From NCBI GenBank assembly GCA_023136395.1, contig JAGLRI010000007.1, positions 1-16,943 of the forward strand: 16,943 bases of DNA, in the 5' to 3' direction. Within the stretch, counting starts at the first letter, position 1. Every line of letters starts with the position of its first letter. Both the position numbers and the translations under genes were made by a program. Shown here one piece after another: positions 12,804 through 16,943 of this stretch. The notes under the pieces are model-generated. The model had not been told where the DNA came from. It ran no database searches and worked only from the letters and a program-made list of their open reading frames with translations. The DNA comes from Candidatus Bathyarchaeota archaeon. Lineage in GTDB: Archaea > Thermoproteota > Bathyarchaeia > Bathyarchaeales > Bathyarchaeaceae.

Positions 12804-13901
12804 TCATTCTAGTGCCAATTCTTTGTTTAAGTTTTCGGGGTAGCTATAGACTAAAATATTATTTGGTGAGATGGTCATTGTCACTTTGTCGCTAATAGTA
12901 GGCATAAGTGTCTCGAAGCGTAGTGTCCTTTTAACATCAACAAGATCGTCGTTAGCTAATCGCACTTTAAGTCGTATAATGCTTCCAGAATAGAGTACTT
13001 CCACTACAGTTCCAGATAGTTTATTTATCATTTTCTTATCTCCTATAGAAGCGAATTCTGGTCTGAAAGCAATTACAACTCGGTCGCCTATCTTTTTATC
13101 TGTGCTCTTAGTCATTAGTTGTAGGTTATCTCCAACATCAACTAAAGAACCCTCATCCGTTATCTGGGTTATTATTCCCGTAAGAAAGTTTGCCTCACTC
13201 ACAAAATTCGCTGTAAATATGTTCTTTGGTCGAGAATAAAGATCAATAGGTGCACCAGCTTCCACGATGCTACCCCGCTTCATTACAATAACACGGTCAG
13301 AGATGGACATAGCTTCTTCTTGGTCGTGGGTGACATGAAGAGCTGTCAGCTTCAAATCCTTTACAAGTTTTCTTAACTCGTAGCGAAGTTCAGACCTAAC
13401 CTTTACATCGAGGGCTCCCAACGGCTCATCAAGGAGTAGAAGTTTAGCCCTTGACATCAGGGCTCGAGCTACAGCTGTCTTCTGTTGGGTTCCGCCACTT
13501 AATTCATCTGGATATGCGTCCGATCTTGCGCCCAACTTGATCATCTCCAGCATTTCAAGAGCTAAAGGTCTCATCTCTTCTTGTGGCAACCCTTTCACCT
13601 TGGGTCCATAAGTTATGTTGTCCCAAACAGTCATATGTGGAAATAACGCTATGTTCTGAAATACATAGCCTATTCCTCTTTCCTCTATTGGAAGGTCTGT
13701 TGCGAGTTTACCACCTATGTATATCTCGCCATTATCTGGTTTGATTATACCTGCTATGTTCTTAATCATGGTTGTCTTACCACATCCGCTTGGACCAATA
13801 ACGGAGACGTATTCTCCGTCCTTAATTGTGAGGCTAATATTATCGTTTGCCACGATCTTGCCATATCTCTTGGTGACATTTACTAGTCTAACTTCTGGCA
13901 A
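12804..13901 (-). CDS. ABC importer ATP-binding subunit 2 (PotA/FbpC-like, with TOBE region)
   Basis: This 365-residue ATPase has all motifs: Walker A GPSGCGKT (36-43), Q82 in the Q-loop, signature LSGGT (134-138), Walker B LLLLDEP with D158-E159, D-loop ALD, and switch H192. Residues about 240-360 form the C-terminal beta-rich TOBE-type regulatory region seen in PotA, FbpC, CysA and MalK. It starts at TTG 13901, directly after the TAA of the first ATPase gene, with GAGG (13910-13913) at 8-base spacing. Its first 200 residues align without a gap to the first ATPase, so the two arose by tandem duplication. It would power the permease encoded upstream, probably as a heterodimer with subunit 1. 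Confidence 0.93.
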   Translation of the reverse strand: MPEVRLVNVTKRYGKIVANDNISLTIKDGEYVSVIGPSGCGKTTMIKNIAGIIKPDNGEIYIGGKLATDLPIEERGIGYVFQNIALFPHMTVWDNITYGPKVKGLPQEEMRPLALEMLEMIKLGARSDAYPDELSGGTQQKTAVARALMSRAKLLLLDEPLGALDVKVRSELRYELRKLVKDLKLTALHVTHDQEEAMSISDRVIVMKRGSIVEAGAPIDLYSRPKNIFTANFVSEANFLTGIITQITDEGSLVDVGDNLQLMTKSTDKKIGDRVVIAFRPEFASIGDKKMINKLSGTVVEVLYSGSIIRLKVRLANDDLVDVKRTLRFETLMPTISDKVTMTISPNNILVYSYPENLNKELALE

Positions 13902-15008
13902 TTACACCGCCTCAATCTCTTTGAGGAGACCTATTTTAGGATACGAGAAGACATAGCAGTTTTCCGGATGAAAAGAAATAATGACTCGCTCTCCTGTTTT
14001 AAAAGCTCTGAACGTTTCAGAAAGCAAGATTCTGGAGGATATAAGGACATCGTTTTCTAGTCTTACTTTGTATTCCATCGATCCACCGATGAACATTACA
14101 GTTTCAACTACACCCGGAAAATTGTTTGCTCCATCTTCACCTGTTGTTTCCACAGATACGTCTTCAAGTCTTACGGCGATGACTACCTTTTCACCAATTT
14201 TTTTGCTTCTATCAGAGACACGGATATGGGGGCTACCTCGCATAGCAACGAAAGAGCTCAAATCATCTAAATTTGCTACGGTTCCTTCGATGAAATTGGC
14301 ACCGCCTACAAAGCTCGCGACAAATATTGATTGTGGTTTTGAGTAGACTTCTTGCGGGGATCCTATCTGCTCTATCCTTCCATTTCTAAGAACTACGACT
14401 CTGTCTGCTATCATCAAGCCTTCTTCTTGGTCGTGGGTGACGTGGATAGTTGTAAGTCCTTGATCCTTAACCAATTTTCTGAGTTGAGTGCGAAGATCAA
14501 CTCTCAATCTAGCATCCAAGGCGCCTAGTGGTTCGTCAAGTAAAAGTATTCTGGCGCCTGAGGCTATTCCCCTAGCGAGGGCTACTCTTTGTTGCATGCC
14601 TCCGCTTAACTCTTTGGGGAAGGCGTCTTGTCTTTCTGATAGCCTAACCATCTCAAGGATTTCGAATGTTATGTTTTTGATTCTATCATTGTTCCAATTC
14701 TTTATGACTGGTCCGAAGGAGACATTCTGCCATACATTCATGTGGGGAAATAGAGCGAATTGCTGAAACATATATACCGCATTGCGTTTTTCAGGGGGAA
14801 CACTGTTTACAAGTTTACCTTCGATGTATATTTCTCCTTCATTTGGCTGTAGTAAACCTGCTATTGTTCGAAGAAGTGTTGTCTTGCCTGCTCCCGTTTG
14901 TCCCAGTATACAAACGTATTCACCATCATCAATTGATAGATTTATGTGATCTAGGGCAGTGAGGTTACCAAACTTCTTCGTCAAGTTTACTAGTCTAATT
15001 AATGAAAT
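13902..15008 (-). CDS. ABC importer ATP-binding subunit 1 (PotA/FbpC-like), probable ATT start
   Basis: All motifs are intact: Walker A GQTGAGKT (36-43), Q82, signature LSGGM (134-138), Walker B LLLLDEP (D158, E159), H192, and a C-terminal TOBE-type region. Numbering is from an ATT codon at 15008-15006, giving 368 residues. I choose ATT because no ATG, GTG or TTG fits. TTG 14984 would remove the first beta strand RLVNLT and lacks a ribosome binding site. ATT lies 7 bases after GAAGGTGA, which overlaps the permease stop. The resulting N-terminus matches subunit 2 residue for residue in length (MSLIRLVNLTKKFG and MPEVRLVNVTKRYG). TTG 14984 (360 residues) is the conservative alternative. Function: energises the fused permease, probably paired with subunit 2. 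Confidence 0.88.
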   Translation of the reverse strand: MSLIRLVNLTKKFGNLTALDHINLSIDDGEYVCILGQTGAGKTTLLRTIAGLLQPNEGEIYIEGKLVNSVPPEKRNAVYMFQQFALFPHMNVWQNVSFGPVIKNWNNDRIKNITFEILEMVRLSERQDAFPKELSGGMQQRVALARGIASGARILLLDEPLGALDARLRVDLRTQLRKLVKDQGLTTIHVTHDQEEGLMIADRVVVLRNGRIEQIGSPQEVYSKPQSIFVASFVGGANFIEGTVANLDDLSSFVAMRGSPHIRVSDRSKKIGEKVVIAVRLEDVSVETTGEDGANNFPGVVETVMFIGGSMEYKVRLENDVLISSRILLSETFRAFKTGERVIISFHPENCYVFSYPKIGLLKEIEAV

Positions 15009-15015
15009 AGTAATA

Positions 15016-15023
15016 TCACCTTC
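15016..15023 (-). promoter_or_regulatory. Shine-Dalgarno that places the ATT start of ATPase 1
   Basis: GAAGGTGA on the minus strand overlaps the TGA stop of the permease gene. The only in-frame codon at normal spacing (7 bases) is ATT at 15008-15006. The overlap suggests translational coupling. Confidence 0.6.
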
Positions 15024-16719
15024 TAGTGAGAATTCTAATTATAGCGAGTAAAATCAGGGAGAGAATTATCAAGTATGTTGAAGTGAACAATGCTGCTGGT
15101 ATCGCTAAAGCTTCAACCATATTGACAACCAAAGCTGGAACAGTTATGTCCCTTCCCATAACGATGAAAGTAGCTCCGGTTTCTCCTAAGGAACGGGTAA
15201 ATGAAAGGATGAATCCAGTAAAGATTCCTCCTTTGATTAGTGGAAGAGAAACTTTTTCAATAGCGTTATACGCTGTTGCACCGAGTGTTCGAGCTGAATC
15301 CTCGTACATCTGGATATTCGATCCTTCATATGCTGCGATAATAGATTCAACAATTACTGGAACTGAGAAGACAATATGAGTTAAAATGATCAGCCATATC
15401 CCAGAACCTACCATGTTTAAGCCACTTGATCCCCAGAGTAGGAGAACAGACAAGCCCAGAGATGATGTAGGAATTATCATCGGTACCTTAAGTAAGGTTC
15501 TAATGTAGTCTCCATACCGCCTTCTTTCGATGATAAAAGCTAGTGGGATCGATATGCACATTGCAATATATGTTGCAGTTAAAGCTACAATCATAGAGGT
15601 CAAAGTTGCTTGAAGCAGAGAATTGAAGTAGTTAGATGGGCCGAAAAGCTGGTACACCACTCCTCCTTCAACTTTACCTGTGTAGGGATCTGCTGACCAG
15701 TAAAAGACAACTGAGTTCATTACTATAACAATTGGAACGATCACAGTCACTATGACAACGATTAATGGAACAAAATCTTTGATTCGAGTTAGGCTTCTAG
15801 AAGCGAATCTTTCTAACTTCATTAGATTCTTGGATAAGAATGTAGGCAATTGAAATGGTATCTTTATAGAACGACCTCGACGGCTTAAATACAGTTCTAA
15901 TGGCAGAATGAAAATCCAAGCAATTATCACCAAGAGGCTTCCCATAAACGATGCTGTAGCAAGTTTAAACTCCGAAGTCCATCTAACGATCGCTATTGAC
16001 GCCGTCGCGCTCACACCTGACACAATAAGGGTAGCACCTGTCTCTCCAAGAGAGCGGGCAAACGCTAAAATCGCCCCTGAAAAGATCCCTGGAATAGCAA
16101 GAGGGGACAATATATTTCTGAAAGTTGTTAGAGAATTAGCGCCTAGCGTTCTTGAAGCTGTCTCAAAAGTAGTATCTATTGACTGGAATTTGGTTTCAAC
16201 AGTTCGAACAACGTAAGGTAGTGTTAGAGCAATATGAACAATAAAGAGTATAAAAGGAACTTTTATAATGGGTACTGTAGCGTTCAGTGGTATCAAACCT
16301 GAATTTAGACCTAAGATCCCGCCTAGGCCTGCTACGGTTGTCCACGTTATGAGTGTGGCGAAACCAAAACCAGAAGTAGGAATAACTAATGGAAGGGTCA
16401 CAATGTCCTCTACGACGCTTTTTCCACGGAACCTTTTTCTTGCGAGGACATAAGCGAGCGGTATCCCAAAAATAAGGTCAAAAGCAACTGTGGATAGGGA
16501 TAACCGAAATGAGAAGAAGAGAACCTTGAGAATTTGTTTCCAATTTTCATTACCAATAATTGGATTTGCAAACACTTCTAACCGTACTTCCTCCCAACTT
16601 ATGAAAACATAGGAAATCAGATAGAAAGTGGGAAGTATTACAAAGATGATAAATGCTGCGAGTGTAATCCAAACTACAATTTTGGGAAGGTGCACAGAGT
16701 TCTTTGATCTCTGAATCAT
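15016..16719 (-). CDS. Fused two-domain ABC importer permease (FbpB/ThiP-like)
   Basis: This 567-residue membrane protein is two binding-protein-dependent permease domains in one chain: about 1-285 and 310-567, joined by a basic linker (279-315). Each half has about six helices and its own cytoplasmic EAA loop: RTLGA at 190-194 and 477-481, each followed by SLGETGAT at 223-230 and 510-517. The loops dock the ATPases. Fused permeases of this kind serve iron, thiamine and some anions. The SLGETGAT pattern does not fix the substrate. It starts at ATG 16719 with GAGGTGG four bases upstream, overlapping the stop of the binding-protein gene. Two different ATPase genes follow, which suits two non-identical docking loops. 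Confidence 0.92.
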   Translation of the reverse strand: MIQRSKNSVHLPKIVVWITLAAFIIFVILPTFYLISYVFISWEEVRLEVFANPIIGNENWKQILKVLFFSFRLSLSTVAFDLIFGIPLAYVLARKRFRGKSVVEDIVTLPLVIPTSGFGFATLITWTTVAGLGGILGLNSGLIPLNATVPIIKVPFILFIVHIALTLPYVVRTVETKFQSIDTTFETASRTLGANSLTTFRNILSPLAIPGIFSGAILAFARSLGETGATLIVSGVSATASIAIVRWTSEFKLATASFMGSLLVIIAWIFILPLELYLSRRGRSIKIPFQLPTFLSKNLMKLERFASRSLTRIKDFVPLIVVIVTVIVPIVIVMNSVVFYWSADPYTGKVEGGVVYQLFGPSNYFNSLLQATLTSMIVALTATYIAMCISIPLAFIIERRRYGDYIRTLLKVPMIIPTSSLGLSVLLLWGSSGLNMVGSGIWLIILTHIVFSVPVIVESIIAAYEGSNIQMYEDSARTLGATAYNAIEKVSLPLIKGGIFTGFILSFTRSLGETGATFIVMGRDITVPALVVNMVEALAIPAALFTSTYLIILSLILLAIIRILTRR

Positions 16720-16723
16720 TTAT

Positions 16724-16730
16724 CCACCTC
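16724..16730 (-). promoter_or_regulatory. Strong Shine-Dalgarno of the permease gene
   Basis: GAGGTGG on the minus strand begins at the last base of the binding-protein TAG and is four bases from ATG 16719. The overlap points to coupled translation within the importer operon. Confidence 0.6.
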
Positions 16731-16943
16731 TAGATTCCAGTGTTCCTAACTCTAACCCAAGCGGTAAAGATTGCTTCCATCACTTCTCCTTTTAATGGCT
16801 TTAAAACAGGTACTTGTATTTCGTATTGGACCCCATTTGAAGGGTTAAACACTTCTTGGTCCAAGGGTACGCTGGAGCTTGCAGGTCTGAAACCATGCTT
16901 TTGAGCCAGTTCTTGGTTTTCTGGTTTGAGTAGGAAGAAAAGG
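16730..16943 (-). CDS. C-terminus of an ABC solute-binding protein (partial)
   Basis: A frame on the minus strand enters at the window edge and runs 70 codons to TAG 16732-16730. It reads LFFLLKPENQELAQKHGFRP at its start. A FL-x-x-PE-x-Q-x-x-x-x-x-x-GFRP pattern is seen near the C-terminus of class II periplasmic binding proteins of the sulfate, molybdate, iron and thiamine groups. The last part, KPLKGEVMEAIFTAWVRVRN, is amphipathic helix. With the permease 10 bases downstream, this is the importer's substrate receptor, anchored or secreted outside the membrane; the signal peptide lies outside the window. The substrate-binding residues are not in view, so the ligand cannot be assigned. Confidence 0.8.
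   Translation of the reverse strand, partial: LFFLLKPENQELAQKHGFRPASSSVPLDQEVFNPSNGVQYEIQVPVLKPLKGEVMEAIFTAWVRVRNTGI

Overview
The window reads as archaeal chromosome. It is A+T-rich and carries a core archaeal gene set: a tRNA-splicing endonuclease of the EndA type, a Rio2 kinase, an Sm-like protein, a UbiA-type ether-lipid prenyltransferase, a DRG-like GTPase with a TGS domain, and a GfcR-type helix-turn-helix/phosphoribosyltransferase regulator. A formylmethanofuran:tetrahydromethanopterin formyltransferase (Ftr) points to C1 metabolism on tetrahydromethanopterin. Shine-Dalgarno sites and TATA boxes at leaderless distance occur together, as in many archaea. A Bathyarchaeia-like or other TACK lineage is my best guess; that is inference, not proof. 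I see no rRNA, tRNA, CRISPR array or insertion sequence.

Left arm, 1-3408, mostly rightward: a short uncertain gene edge, a DUF998-type membrane protein, ftr with an unusual N-terminal extension, a 34-residue zinc-ribbon microprotein with its own TATA box, palindrome and strong ribosome binding site, and an amidohydrolase broken by one extra base in a run of eight A.

Middle, 3569-10614, all leftward: htpX; an endA-ubiA pair overlapping by 3-4 bases; mtnA; gfcR; and a DRG-like GTPase followed by the radical SAM enzyme amrS. EndA has Thr at the catalytic His position. The GTPase has Arg for the P-loop Lys and a degenerate G3 motif.

Right arm, 10615-16943: a divergent promoter region, a rightward Sm-like gene, then leftward rio2, a DUF47/PhoU-like gene and an ABC importer operon. 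Transcription of the importer runs from a solute-binding protein (only its C-terminus is in the window) to a fused two-domain permease and then two different ATPases. The ATPases align without gaps over their first 200 residues. That alignment, with a well-placed Shine-Dalgarno site, argues that the first ATPase starts at a non-canonical ATT codon. A fused 12-helix permease served by two distinct, apparently active ATPases next to a DUF47 gene is the most system-like arrangement here. Its substrate cannot be read from sequence alone; an oxyanion or metal ion is most likely.
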